From assembly GCA_910576995.1 (NCBI GenBank), contig CAJTLC010000003.1, forward strand, positions 101,901 through 165,900: 64,000 nt of DNA, given 5' to 3'. Of this stretch, positions 1 to 8,098 are shown piece after piece. The first letter of the stretch is position 1; each line of letters opens with the position of its first letter. This stretch comes from an uncultured Ruminococcus sp. Lineage in GTDB: Bacteria > Bacillota > Clostridia > Oscillospirales > Ruminococcaceae. Both the position numbers and the translations under genes were made by a program. Below the pieces are notes generated by a model. The model was given only the letters and a program-made list of their open reading frames with translations. It was not told the DNA's origin and searched no databases.

Positions 1-2
1 CT

Positions 3-749
3 GCAAAACAAACAACTGCCGCTCCTGTAGTTACCACGGAAGCTAACGTTAATCCTGCAAACGGTATCAAAGACTATGGCACGCCCATGAACGTAAACGC
101 AACTGCTGTAGAAGATTTTCGCGACGGTAATTCAGCGCTCTTCATAGCTTCGGACGGCTGGACTAACGGCAGCTGCTTCGACTGCGGCTGGTATAAGCAG
201 AATACTTCCCTCGAAAACGGAATGCTCAGCCTTACTATAGACAAAGATCACAGCGGTCAGTATAATTATTCGGGCGCTGAATACAGAACCAATGATTTCT
301 ACAGCTACGGATATTATGAAACTTCCATGCAGGCTATAAAGAACGACGGCGTTGTTTCGTCATTTTTCACATACACTGGTCCTTCCGATGATAATCCGTG
401 GGACGAGATCGACATTGAAATTCTTGGCAAGGATACTACGAAAGTTCAGCTTAATTACTACACGAACGGCGTGGGAGGCCACGAGGTCATGTACGATCTT
501 GGATTTGACGCCTCCGAAGGTTTCCACACATATGGATTTGACTGGCAGCCCGATCATATCGCATGGTTCGTTGACGGTAAGGAAGTTTACAGAACGTCTG
601 CCAACGAATCCGGTAATATTCCGAAAACTCCCGGCAAAATCATGATGAACACATGGCCCGGAATCACCGTAGACGACTGGCTTAAGCCTTTCGACGGAAA
701 AACTCCCCTGACTGCGCATTATCAGTGGGTAACTTATGATAACAAGTAA
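3..749 (+). CDS. GH16 beta-glucanase (lichenase-like), 5' end outside window
   Basis: Likely secreted endo-beta-1,3-1,4-glucanase of glycoside hydrolase family 16. The reading frame is open to the left edge, so the protein begins upstream; the first ATG at 87 is internal. The visible N-terminal part is a Thr/Ala/Pro-rich linker, suggesting another module upstream. The catalytic signature DEIDIEILG is present with both family Glu residues and the intervening Asp, followed by family-typical WQPDHIAWFVDG and MMNTWPG segments. It ends shortly after the catalytic domain, so no dockerin follows. It fits with the cellulase at 17.9-20.6 kb in plant or cereal glucan breakdown. Family assignment is firm; exact substrate is inference. 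Confidence 0.92.
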   Translation, partial: AKQTTAAPVVTTEANVNPANGIKDYGTPMNVNATAVEDFRDGNSALFIASDGWTNGSCFDCGWYKQNTSLENGMLSLTIDKDHSGQYNYSGAEYRTNDFYSYGYYETSMQAIKNDGVVSSFFTYTGPSDDNPWDEIDIEILGKDTTKVQLNYYTNGVGGHEVMYDLGFDASEGFHTYGFDWQPDHIAWFVDGKEVYRTSANESGNIPKTPGKIMMNTWPGITVDDWLKPFDGKTPLTAHYQWVTYDNK

Positions 750-768
750 TTTTATATAGTGCATCTCT

Positions 769-814
769 CTCTGAAAAATACTCCGCCCGTAAAAAGGCGG
801 AGTATTTTTCAGAG
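769..814 (+). terminator. Strong intrinsic terminator/hairpin after GH16 gene
   Basis: A 19-bp perfect inverted repeat (769-787 with 796-814, core ACTCCGCC/GGCGGAGT) with an 8-nt loop lies 20 nt after the GH16 stop. The right arm contains a T-run (TATTTTT). Its end overlaps the first bases of the adjoining palindromic repeat. Confidence 0.8.
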
Positions 815-970
815 CTTGTGTTCATAGGTGGAGTATGTGGTACTAAAGCATACGCAGATGAGCTGTCGCACCACGGGCGTTTCCTTCGGTCATATATCAA
901 GTGTTTTTGACGAAGTTCAGTATACAAATTTGCCGAAAAGACGTCTGCTGAACCTATGAACACAAGTTCT
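811..970. repeat. Mosaic palindromic repeat, copy 1
   Basis: A 160-bp intergenic element with inverted ends: AGAGCTTGTGTTCATAGGT on the left and ACCTATGAACACAAGTTCT on the right, with one mismatch. Inside are modules shared with other copies: GGTACTAAAGCATACGCAG (also in copy 4), CCACGGGCGTTTCCTTCGGT (also in copy 8) and TTTGCCGAAAAGACGT (copies 2, 4, 5 and 8). It lies between the GH16 terminator and the convergent AraC gene. Confidence 0.8.
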
Positions 971-986
971 CATTAGTGCGGAAAAA

Positions 987-1718
987 TCACATCATGCGAT
1001 GTTTTCTTTTGTATTCCCCCGGAGTCATTCCTTTGTATCTGGTGAATACCTTTATAAAATAACTTTGCGAACTGAAACTGAATAAGCTGCTTACTTCAAG
1101 ATCGCTGTATTCTGAATAACGCAGCAGATTTGCAGCTTCCTCAACTTTTTTGCGGCTGACATATTCAGTAAACGTTACCCCTGTTTCCGATTTGAAAAGT
1201 CTTGAAAGATATTCCGGGTTTATATGAAGATAATCCGCAACGTCACGTATTTTTATACGTCCATGAAGATGCTCGCTTATAAATTCTATCGCGCATACGA
1301 TCTGTTTGGAATATACTTTTCGCTTTCTTACAATCTTCATTTTATTTGTATATCCCTCGATCATTTCATAATGTACAGCGCGCACATCTTCGATTGAAGT
1401 ACATTCGTCCGCTTTCATGATATAAACATCGCTTAGACTATATGCCTCTTCAGGCGTCATTCCGCTGTTTACGCAAAATCTCGCAACCAATGAAGTGGAA
1501 ACTACAAAATGATATTTAATATTTCGCAGCGGATCTTTGCTGAGCGTTCCGCACCCCTCCGAAAAAAGCGGAGAAGCATACTTTCTTACAAGTTCTATAT
1601 CCCCTGCGCAAATACTTGAATAAAACGCCATTTCACGGTCAAATGGAGCGTATTTGAATTCTTCCTCGCGATTGGAAAATAAAAGCGATGATAAATATAT
1701 TTCAGTATTCTCGTTCAT
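987..1718 (-). CDS. AraC-family transcriptional regulator
   Basis: A 243-aa regulator. The C-terminal ~100 residues form the double helix-turn-helix AraC DNA-binding domain (IKIRDVADYLHINPEYLSRL, then the second HTH ending in the FTRYKGMTPGEYKR signature). The N-terminal ~140 residues resemble no ligand domain I can name. It is transcribed divergently from the PPi-phosphofructokinase gene, with 123 nt between start codons carrying a promoter for each direction, so it may sense a carbon or energy signal and regulate that gene; this is inference. Convergent with the GH16 gene across repeat copy 1. Confidence 0.9.
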   Translation of the reverse strand: MNENTEIYLSSLLFSNREEEFKYAPFDREMAFYSSICAGDIELVRKYASPLFSEGCGTLSKDPLRNIKYHFVVSTSLVARFCVNSGMTPEEAYSLSDVYIMKADECTSIEDVRAVHYEMIEGYTNKMKIVRKRKVYSKQIVCAIEFISEHLHGRIKIRDVADYLHINPEYLSRLFKSETGVTFTEYVSRKKVEEAANLLRYSEYSDLEVSSLFSFSSQSYFIKVFTRYKGMTPGEYKRKHRMM

Positions 1719-1735
1719 AATTTCACCTCGTTCAA

Positions 1736-1764
1736 ATTATATCATAATAACTTATGATTGTAAA
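1736..1764 (-). promoter_or_regulatory. Promoter of the AraC gene
   Basis: On the minus strand, -35 TTTACA (1764-1759), 17-bp spacer, -10 TATAAT (1741-1736). It reads towards the AraC start at 1718. Confidence 0.7.
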
Positions 1765-1779
1765 GCTTTTTCGAAAAGG

Positions 1780-1808
1780 TTGACATTTTTTAAATAATAA
1801 TGTATAAT
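1780..1808 (+). promoter_or_regulatory. Promoter of PPi-phosphofructokinase gene
   Basis: Consensus TTGACA (1780-1785), 17-bp spacer and TATAAT (1803-1808). Transcription should begin near 1815, which rules out the ATG at 1800 as a start because it lies inside the promoter. Confidence 0.88.
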
Positions 1809-1841
1809 AAAAATATATATTGTATACTCGGAGGAATACTT

Positions 1842-3059
1842 ATGATGAATATCGCTGTTGCGCAGTCGGGCGGGCCCACGTGCGCTATAAATGCTTCCCT
1901 GCTCGGAGTTTTTCAGGAAGCTCTGAAAGAACCTTCAATTGACGCTATTTTTGGTTCTGTAAACGGAATTGAAGGTATTATAAACGATCATCTTATCGAT
2001 CTCAAAACGCTGATAACTACCAATAACGATATGGAACTGCTGCGGCAAACTCCCTCTACTGTTCTCGGTTCATGCCGATTCAAGCTGCCCGACCGCGAGG
2101 ACGACGAGACGCCTTACAAACAGATAGTTGAAACGCTCAGACAACGTCAGATAGGAGCTTTTTTCTATATCGGCGGAAACGATTCGATGGATACTGTTAA
2201 TAAGCTTTCAGAATATTTCCGGGAACTTTCACTCGATATAAAGATCATCGGAATACCCAAAACTATTGATAACGACCTCCGTATTACAGATCACACGCCC
2301 GGATTCGGCTCTGCTGCGAAATATGTTGCCGCTACGATGCGCGAGATCGTTCGAGACAGTTCGGTATATAGTCTGCCGTCGGTCACGATCGTTGAGATCA
2401 TGGGACGTCACGCAGGCTGGCTTACGGCTTCAAGCGCTGTTCTTCATGCACTCGGCGAATCGGCTCCGCATCTGGTTTATGTTCCTGAAGCGAAATTTTC
2501 ACTCGATCTTTTCATGAAGGATGTTCGTCAGGAAATGGCTAAAAACAAAGCTGTTATAGTTGCAGTATCAGAAGGTATGGAAGTTCCGGACGGCGTTCAG
2601 TCGGGAGTTGTCGATAATTTTGGACATAAGTATTTATCCGGTATCGGAAAATATCTTGAAGAATGCGTCCGCAGGGAAATAGGCTGCAAAGTACGCTCTA
2701 TCGAACTTAATGTAATGCAAAGATGTTCTTCTCACATCTGCTCGAAAACAGACATTGACGAATCCGAAGCTATAGGAGCGGCGGGAGTTAAGCTTGCTCT
2801 TTCGGGAGAAACAGGTAAAGTGATGATATTCCGCAGAATCAACGATATGCCTTACACTGTTGTAATTGATTCTGCCAACGCTTCCGAAATTGCCAATAAC
2901 GAAAAGTTTCTGCCCAAAAACTTTATAGTTCCGTCAGGAAATAATATAAGCGACGCTGCAATAAAATATTTTCTCCCGCTTATTCAAGGCGAGCTTAATA
3001 TAATTATGGAAAACGGACTGCCTAAGCATTTCACGATTCAGGAATCTTTGCTGCGATAA
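1842..3059 (+). CDS. pfp: Pyrophosphate-dependent 6-phosphofructokinase
   Basis: Phosphorylates fructose 6-phosphate in the cytoplasm using PPi, in a reversible glycolytic step. The start is chosen at ATG 1842 because GGAGG lies at 1830-1834 with a 7-nt spacer and the promoter lies just upstream; this gives 405 aa, a normal length. Motifs: AQSGGPTCAIN at the N-terminus, the nucleotide/PPi site YIGGNDSMDT, and GIPKTIDNDL, where Lys (instead of Gly in ATP-PFKs) is typical of PPi-dependent enzymes. MGRHAGWL binds fructose 6-phosphate. It is monocistronic, with its own promoter and terminator. PPi dependence is inferred from these motifs. Confidence 0.93.
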   Translation: MMNIAVAQSGGPTCAINASLLGVFQEALKEPSIDAIFGSVNGIEGIINDHLIDLKTLITTNNDMELLRQTPSTVLGSCRFKLPDREDDETPYKQIVETLRQRQIGAFFYIGGNDSMDTVNKLSEYFRELSLDIKIIGIPKTIDNDLRITDHTPGFGSAAKYVAATMREIVRDSSVYSLPSVTIVEIMGRHAGWLTASSAVLHALGESAPHLVYVPEAKFSLDLFMKDVRQEMAKNKAVIVAVSEGMEVPDGVQSGVVDNFGHKYLSGIGKYLEECVRREIGCKVRSIELNVMQRCSSHICSKTDIDESEAIGAAGVKLALSGETGKVMIFRRINDMPYTVVIDSANASEIANNEKFLPKNFIVPSGNNISDAAIKYFLPLIQGELNIIMENGLPKHFTIQESLLR

Positions 3060-3063
3060 AAAT

Positions 3064-3099
3064 AAAAACTGCCGCATCTTAATTGATACGGCAGTTTTT
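3064..3099 (+). terminator. Intrinsic terminator of pfp
   Basis: AAAAACTGCCG (3064-3074) pairs with CGGCAGTTTTT (3089-3099), giving a hairpin with a T-tract directly after the stop codon. Confidence 0.88.
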
Positions 3100-3102
3100 A
3101 TT

Positions 3103-3191
3103 AGAGCGTGTTCAGATAAAATGAATGTGCGGATTTTCGAGCATAATTTTGGCGAAAAGACGTGCATTATATTTTTATGTGAACACGCTCG
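3103..3191. repeat. Mosaic palindromic repeat, copy 2 (short form)
   Basis: An 89-bp element with ends GAGCGTGTTCAGATAAAATG and the near-complement ending in GTGAACACGCTC. Internal modules are TGCGGATTTTCGAGCATAA and GCGAAAAGACGTGC, both shared with copies 5 and 8. It lies between the pfp terminator and the convergent transpeptidase gene. Confidence 0.8.
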
Positions 3192-3211
3192 AAACTTGAA
3201 AACAGATCTAT

Positions 3212-4699
3212 TTATTGAACTACACAATTAACTATCCCCTGATAAAGCGGCGCTGATTTACTTGCGAAATCATAGCCGAAATAGCCCGGATTGCGAACCT
3301 GCATAACGACTATGTAAGAGCCGTTATAATCGCTGTAATCAGTATATGAACCGTTTCCGTCGTCGTTGGCATTTTTGAGAACGCCTGTAATATACAGGAA
3401 ATCACCTTCCCATGTTTCCGCAGTACCTGTTTTTGCATAAAATGAATAACCGGCAGGAAGCGAAATTCCCAGACCAGCTCCGACGCCGCTCATGCCGTCG
3501 AGAAGATTCTGGCGGTATTCTTTCGGAATAGTACCGATAACATCAAGAGGTTTCGAACCTGATTGCAGGATAGTATTAAAATCGTTAGTATCAACAATAC
3601 TTTTCATTACAAACGGTTTGACCATGTCGCCGTATGCTGCCTCGCGTCCAAGAGCAGCAAGATATATGGGACAAGTCAATACATAGGATTGTCCGAATGC
3701 CGTTCTGCGAAGATCGTCGTTGCAGTATATCTCAACGTTATTGCTTATAACTCCAAAATCGCACTCTATAGGCGAAACAAAATGAAATATCGTGTCAAGA
3801 TCTTCAAGAACTGCATCCTTCCCGATCGTATCAAAAGAACGTGCAAAGAATATGTTGCTTGAATTAACGAATGCGGAATTCAGGCTGCGCTGCATCGGAT
3901 ATCCATAATTAGTATCATGATCCCAGTTGACTATTGAAGTTCCGTCGAATTCCCATTTGCCCTCGTCATAAAGTGAATAGATCTCATGTTTGTCGGAAAT
4001 TACCTCGGACATGATTTTAAAGCACGAGCCGGGAGGATAATTCTGAAACGCCTTGTTGCCGTACGTTCCCCATGCAAGATCTTCTTCGGTTTTAACGCCT
4101 TTGTAATCGTCGGGATTATATGAAGGATAATTGACCTGCGCCATAAGCGAACCGTCGCTTCTCATTACAACGGCTGATCCTATAATATTCTGCCCCGCCA
4201 TGTAATCATATATTTTATTCTGCGTGTCAGCGTCAAAAGTAAGCTGTATGGATTGTCCGACATTACTGTCTCCGTCTACGGAAGATGGATTGGGAACACG
4301 AAGTTTCTCCTCAAAAGCAAGATCAAGCCCCTCTGACATTTCATTCAGAACATTTGCAAATGCAACTTTATTTGAATCGTTTGTCATGCGGTCTTCCTTG
4401 CCGTTAGCGTCAGTTCCGCTGAACATGAGAAGATCTCCGTCAGCGTCATACAGATTTCCGCGTTTTACCGGTTCTGTCGTAGTCGTGGTCGCCTCTGTAG
4501 TTGTCGCCGTAGTCATAGTTGTAGTCGTCTTGGTGCTCTGCTGCTTGTTTTCCTCTGAATTTGAAGAATCGTCCCGATTGATAGTATGCTGAGACGGTGA
4601 AGGATCAAGCTGTTTTGGAACTCCTCCGCACGACGGCAGTGAAAAAATCGTAACGGCGGCAGCCATCGCAGCAGCAATTTTCTGTCTTGTATTTATCAT
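3212..4699 (-). CDS. Penicillin-binding transpeptidase lipoprotein
   Basis: A 495-aa surface protein with a lipoprotein signal (lipobox Cys near residue 24), then a Ser/Thr-rich linker with Thr-Thr repeats (about 35-77) and a penicillin-binding transpeptidase domain. Active-site motifs are all present: SxxK as SCFK (225-228), SxN as SSN (280-282) and KTG (423-425). There is no transglycosylase domain, so it is a monofunctional class B-like peptidoglycan crosslinker. The dimerisation domain usual in FtsI/PbpA is short or absent. It is monocistronic. Whether it acts in elongation, division or sporulation cannot be told from sequence. Confidence 0.88.
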   Translation of the reverse strand: MINTRQKIAAAMAAAVTIFSLPSCGGVPKQLDPSPSQHTINRDDSSNSEENKQQSTKTTTTMTTATTTEATTTTTEPVKRGNLYDADGDLLMFSGTDANGKEDRMTNDSNKVAFANVLNEMSEGLDLAFEEKLRVPNPSSVDGDSNVGQSIQLTFDADTQNKIYDYMAGQNIIGSAVVMRSDGSLMAQVNYPSYNPDDYKGVKTEEDLAWGTYGNKAFQNYPPGSCFKIMSEVISDKHEIYSLYDEGKWEFDGTSIVNWDHDTNYGYPMQRSLNSAFVNSSNIFFARSFDTIGKDAVLEDLDTIFHFVSPIECDFGVISNNVEIYCNDDLRRTAFGQSYVLTCPIYLAALGREAAYGDMVKPFVMKSIVDTNDFNTILQSGSKPLDVIGTIPKEYRQNLLDGMSGVGAGLGISLPAGYSFYAKTGTAETWEGDFLYITGVLKNANDDGNGSYTDYSDYNGSYIVVMQVRNPGYFGYDFASKSAPLYQGIVNCVVQ

Positions 4700-4768
4700 G
4701 ATAATTATGCCCCTCTCTGATGTTCAGACAAATAAAATAAGTTTTATAAATTGCCTGTATATACATAT

Positions 4769-4797
4769 ATTATACAACATATTCGCAGATATGTCAA
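4769..4797 (-). promoter_or_regulatory. Promoter of the transpeptidase gene
   Basis: Minus-strand TTGACA (4797-4792), 17-bp spacer, TATAAT (4774-4769), about 70 nt upstream of the ATG. Confidence 0.85.
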
Positions 4798-4942
4798 CAT
4801 TATTTGTATTTTAACTCATAATATCATTTTTCGCGTAAAATAGCTGAATTTTCCAATGTCATCTATACCGTTTCAGAAATATTTTACATTTATTTTGCAT
4901 ATTATTTTATACGAAACCAAGTGACTTAAGAGGAGAGATTTT

Positions 4943-6097
4943 ATGAAGAAAATTATTTGTGCGGCTGCTGCCATGTTTATCCTTTCGTCGTGCGCAGTCA
5001 ATAATGAGGAGAGTATTTTACCCGATATCAACAATTCCGAATCATTTTCCCAAGAGAAAGAATATTTTTTTTCGGCAGATGAAGACGACTATATACCACT
5101 GAATTTTACAAATCAGCACGGATTATGGCTGCCATACATGGATTTTGAAAATTATATGTATGGCAGATCTGAAAAAGAATATAGGGAATCTGTAAAAAAA
5201 ATCCTGACCGAAGCCAAAGAGGACGACATAAATACAATATATTTTCATGTTCATCCAAATGGGGACGCTTATTATAATTCTCAAATTTTTCCTAAGGGAA
5301 CTTTTTACGACGGAGATTACGATCCGCTGGAAATCATGCTGGATATCGCGCATTCTATGGGAATTTCCGTTCATGCGTGGCTCAATCCGTACCGTTTACA
5401 AACTATTGAACAGGCATATGATCTTCCAGATGATTTTATAGTAAAAAAATGGCTGAACGAGGGCAGTCCGATCGTCAAAGAGGTCAGCGGCAGATATTAT
5501 CTTGACCCTTCATATCACGAAGTAAACGAACTTATTAATAATGCTGCCAATGAAATTCTTGAAAAATATAATGTGGACGGAATACACATTGACGATTATT
5601 TTTACCCGTCCTCCGAAGAGGACTTCGACCGTGAAGAATTTGAAAAAAGCGGAAGCAGCGATCTTGCTCAATGGCGGCGCGATAATATCAATTCAATGGT
5701 AAAGGGGCTTTACGATACCGTAAAAAGTCATGGAAAACGACTGAAATTCGGCATCAGTCCTCAAGGAAACATTGATACGGATTATAATAAGCAATATGCT
5801 GACGTCAAACTATGGAGCAGCGAAGAGGGTTATGCGGATTATATCGTTCCGCAGATATATTATGGATTTAAAAATGCCGCGCTGCCTTTTGAATCAGCTT
5901 TACAGCAATGGGAAAATCTGACTAAAGACAGCGGCGTTTCACTTATAATCGGGCTTGCAGAATATAAACTTGGAAAAACTGATCAGTGGGCAGGCGAAAT
6001 TGGCGAAAACGAATGGATAGATGATCCGGACATTATAAAAAAACAGGTTGAACTTGTAAACTCATCGTCAGCAGATGGATATGCTTTTTATCGTTAA
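4943..6097 (+). CDS. GHL10-family glycoside hydrolase-like lipoprotein
   Basis: A 384-aa lipoprotein (signal peptide with Cys near residue 17) matching the YngK/GHL10 (formerly DUF187) fold. Recognisable segments are GLWLPYMDF, INTIYFHVHPNGDA, the SVHAWLNPYR strand, VDGIHIDDYFYP and PQIYYGF. The family is related to TIM-barrel glycosidases, but its substrate is poorly defined; peptidoglycan or glycan cleavage is possible. AGGAGAG precedes the ATG. The protein stops at DGYAFYR, where homologues usually continue through a final strand, so the extreme C-terminus may have been lost at the odd sequence 6120-6241. Confidence 0.8.
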   Translation: MKKIICAAAAMFILSSCAVNNEESILPDINNSESFSQEKEYFFSADEDDYIPLNFTNQHGLWLPYMDFENYMYGRSEKEYRESVKKILTEAKEDDINTIYFHVHPNGDAYYNSQIFPKGTFYDGDYDPLEIMLDIAHSMGISVHAWLNPYRLQTIEQAYDLPDDFIVKKWLNEGSPIVKEVSGRYYLDPSYHEVNELINNAANEILEKYNVDGIHIDDYFYPSSEEDFDREEFEKSGSSDLAQWRRDNINSMVKGLYDTVKSHGKRLKFGISPQGNIDTDYNKQYADVKLWSSEEGYADYIVPQIYYGFKNAALPFESALQQWENLTKDSGVSLIIGLAEYKLGKTDQWAGEIGENEWIDDPDIIKKQVELVNSSSADGYAFYR

Positions 6098-6109
6098 AAC
6101 TTTAAATCA

Positions 6110-6241
6110 GAATAAAAGGAGATGAATAAAAATTCTTTATAGCGAGGCGGAGGAGGAAAACCGGCTGACGCCCGGTGACGACGACAACGCAGCTATGGAA
6201 AATTTTTATAAGCGAACTTGTTTTAATTTCAAGTAGGGCGA
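6110..6241 (+). other. Unassigned intergenic segment with short shared end motif
   Basis: An oddly GC- and purine-rich stretch (about 6141-6200) between the GHL10 gene and the convergent SLOG gene. One frame from 6126 to the TAG near 6234 is open for about 36 codons but has no ATG and follows a stop. It could be a gene scrap or a structured RNA. Its end contains TTTCAAGTAGGGCGA, which recurs inverted near 37053 and, slightly changed, near 44044. I cannot name it. Confidence 0.35.
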
Positions 6242-6655
6242 TTATATATAAACTATTTCTTTTCCCTGTTTTTGTGCATGATCAACAAATTTTGCTGCGC
6301 CGCCATAGGAATGAGTAACAAATGCAATTATGATGTCGGCATGATTTTCCATCCATTTATTGCGATATGATATCGCATAGCGAAGAGGGACGTTTTCTAT
6401 CCCCTCCGGAAATACCGTAGAATCGTATTTTTCGGAAGAATCGGAAAGATACGCTATCACAACGCTGTATCTTATATTCGGGTAAATTTTATGAACTCTC
6501 TTTAGCGCATGATAGGCCATTTTATCAAAATTCCCATGATTTCCTACGTAAAATTCAGTTGCATCTCTATTTTTGATCAGATCGATGATCGTGTTCTCCA
6601 CCTGTTCGGAAATAGATTGCGGAGCGTCTTTATGACCGAAAAAAGTACAAATCAC
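6242..6655 (-). CDS. SLOG-family protein (YpsA/DUF1273-like)
   Basis: A 137-aa Rossmann-like protein of the SLOG superfamily (DprA/LOG-like nucleotide-sensing fold). Visible hallmarks are the N-terminal CTFFGHKDAP strand-loop, FYVGNHGNFDKMAYHAL with the Gly-Asn-x-Gly-x-Phe-Asp motif, and SYGGAAKFVDHA near the C-terminus. The family is proposed to bind nucleotides or nucleotide-derived ligands; the role here is unknown. It is divergent from a small ribbon-helix-helix gene, with a perfect palindrome over its promoter, so autoregulation by that protein is likely. Confidence 0.82.
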   Translation of the reverse strand: MICTFFGHKDAPQSISEQVENTIIDLIKNRDATEFYVGNHGNFDKMAYHALKRVHKIYPNIRYSVVIAYLSDSSEKYDSTVFPEGIENVPLRYAISYRNKWMENHADIIIAFVTHSYGGAAKFVDHAQKQGKEIVYI

Positions 6656-6692
6656 TTTTATAACCTTCCTTACATCATAATTATTAACATAA

Positions 6693-6722
6693 ATTATAAC
6701 ATATATTATTGAGAGATGTCAA
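6693..6722 (-). promoter_or_regulatory. Promoter of the SLOG gene
   Basis: Minus-strand TTGACA (6722-6717), 18-bp spacer, TATAAT (6698-6693). The spacer contains most of the left arm of a palindrome (see next entry). Confidence 0.8.
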
Positions 6723-6738
6723 GTTATAATATATGTTA
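6697..6738. promoter_or_regulatory. Palindromic operator in the SLOG/RHH divergent region
   Basis: A perfect 13-bp inverted repeat, TAACATATATTAT (6697-6709) and ATAATATATGTTA (6726-6738), separated by 16 bp. It covers the minus-strand promoter and a plus-strand TATAAT (6725-6730) just before the regulator gene. Its placement is typical of an autoregulatory operator. Confidence 0.7.
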
Positions 6739-6750
6739 GAGGTGATAATT

Positions 6751-6957
6751 ATGAGTGGAATACTTAAAATCAGCAAACGCTCAAATATCAAGGGCGACGA
6801 CGGTTACAAGGTCTTTTCGATCCGAATACGTGAAAAAGTTGCAGAAAATCTTGATAATATTGCAAAAGAAACTAATCGCTCGCGTAATGAACTTATCAAT
6901 CTGATGCTTGAATTTGCTATAAATAATTGCGAAATAACGTCTGCGGATGACGAATGA
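6751..6957 (+). CDS. Small ribbon-helix-helix (CopG/Arc-like) regulator
   Basis: A 68-aa protein starting at ATG 6751, chosen because AGAGGTG lies at 6738-6744; the in-frame start at 6733 overlaps the palindrome. YKVFSIRIREKVAENLDNIA forms the beta strand plus helix A, and TNRSRNELINLMLEFAI forms the second helix, as in CopG/Arc DNA-binding dimers. It probably represses itself and the divergent SLOG gene through the palindrome. It could be half of a toxin-antitoxin-like pair, but the SLOG partner is not a known toxin. Confidence 0.78.
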   Translation: MSGILKISKRSNIKGDDGYKVFSIRIREKVAENLDNIAKETNRSRNELINLMLEFAINNCEITSADDE

Positions 6958-6963
6958 TAAGTA

Positions 6964-7015
6964 TGAAAACTCCCCCTGTATTTTCCATTACGGAAAAATA
7001 CAGGGGGAGTTTTTT
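6964..7015. terminator. Bidirectional terminator between RHH and ABC genes
   Basis: AAAACTCCCCCTGTATTTTCC pairs with the complementary arm ending in AGGGGGAGTTTTTT (21-bp arms, 5-nt loop, one bulge). The ATPase gene on the minus strand ends inside it, so its last codons form part of the hairpin. Confidence 0.85.
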
Positions 7016-8097
7016 AGAATGCCAAGCTTTTCAGAATATTCTAAAAGTTGTTTATTCCCAATATTCATCGTTCCAAAGCTTCTGCATGAACATATAACCT
7101 CTTTACAGCCTTTGATCATTTTCTTTGCCAATTCAATTTTTTCTACGCTTATCGGCTCATAACTGCGCTCTGTTATAAGTTCCGAAGCAAGCAGTTTCGC
7201 TATTGGGTGATCAATATCGTTTTCATGTATAACGCCTGTCGCAAATGGAATACCCATACGCTGCAAACGGCGGTATACCGGAATTCCACTGCCTGCGCCG
7301 CCTATTACGAACACTTCGGCTTTTCCATAGACAGCTTCCATTTCCCGTGAACCGTACAAAACGCTGAAGCTTCCTTTTTCTATATCATAAAGAGAGCGAA
7401 TGTTTTCATCTGTGAAAACGTTATCCGGAGTTCCGAAATCCGCTATTATACCGTTTTTTACACATACTGACGTATCGGAAATTTTTTGTGCAAGATCGAT
7501 CTCATGAAGCGACATAATAACTGCAATATTCCGCTTCTGTGCAAGCATTTTCAGCATACTAAGCAATTCAAGCTTATGACGCTCGTCAAGAAATGAAGTT
7601 GGCTCGTCCAGTATCAGTATTTCAGGTTCCTGACATATTGCCCGTGAAAGCATTACGCGCTGCCGCTGACCGTCGCTGATCTGCGTAAAATCGCATTCCG
7701 CCAATTCTTCGGTATGCAGCAGCTTCATAGATTCCTCAACGCATTGCCTGTCCTTATCCGATAAAAACCCCAGCATTCCCGTATAAGGATACCTGCCGCT
7801 TTCCACAACTTCACGGCAATTCATCATTTCTGTCTGCAATCTCTCTGTAAGCATCACTGACATATGTTGTGAAAGTTCGCGTTCGCCAAGTTTATCCTGA
7901 CGCTCTCCGCCTATGTAAACAATTCCGCCAAGCGGTTTCAGCTGCGCCGCAATACTTCGCAGCAGCGTTGATTTTCCCGAACCATTCGGACCGATAAGAG
8001 TCATTATCTCTCCTGACGATATGGAAATTTCAACATTTTCAATAATAATTTTTTTTCCGTACCCGACATTAAGTTTTTCAGTTCGCAAAAGTTCCAT
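6988..8097 (-). CDS. BtuD/FecE-type ABC ATPase with extra C-terminal domain
   Basis: The ATPase of a corrinoid- or metal-chelate-type importer (368-369 aa). The ABC domain fills residues 1-250: Walker A GPNGSGKST (36-44), a signature SDGQRQR instead of the usual SGGQ, Walker B ILILDEPTSFLD and H-loop SLHEID. A C-terminal domain of about 115 residues (VFVIGGAGSGIPVYRRL then a second helix-strand unit) looks like a small nucleotide-binding fold and is absent from standard BtuD. Only 1 nt separates it from btuC. It is the last gene of the riboswitch-controlled operon. Confidence 0.88.
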   Translation of the reverse strand: MELLRTEKLNVGYGKKIIIENVEISISSGEIMTLIGPNGSGKSTLLRSIAAQLKPLGGIVYIGGERQDKLGERELSQHMSVMLTERLQTEMMNCREVVESGRYPYTGMLGFLSDKDRQCVEESMKLLHTEELAECDFTQISDGQRQRVMLSRAICQEPEILILDEPTSFLDERHKLELLSMLKMLAQKRNIAVIMSLHEIDLAQKISDTSVCVKNGIIADFGTPDNVFTDENIRSLYDIEKGSFSVLYGSREMEAVYGKAEVFVIGGAGSGIPVYRRLQRMGIPFATGVIHENDIDHPIAKLLASELITERSYEPISVEKIELAKKMIKGCKEVICSCRSFGTMNIGNKQLLEYSEKLGILKNSPCIFP

Positions 8098-8098
8098 T

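Noticed and set aside
1800..1841. Upstream start extending the phosphofructokinase by 14 residues
   Set aside because: It lies within a consensus promoter (TATAAT at 1803-1808) and has no ribosome site; ATG 1842 has GGAGG at the right distance.
4455..4560. Tandem repeat in the transpeptidase gene as a mobile or microsatellite feature
   Set aside because: It is the coding form of a Thr-rich linker, common in exported proteins of this group.
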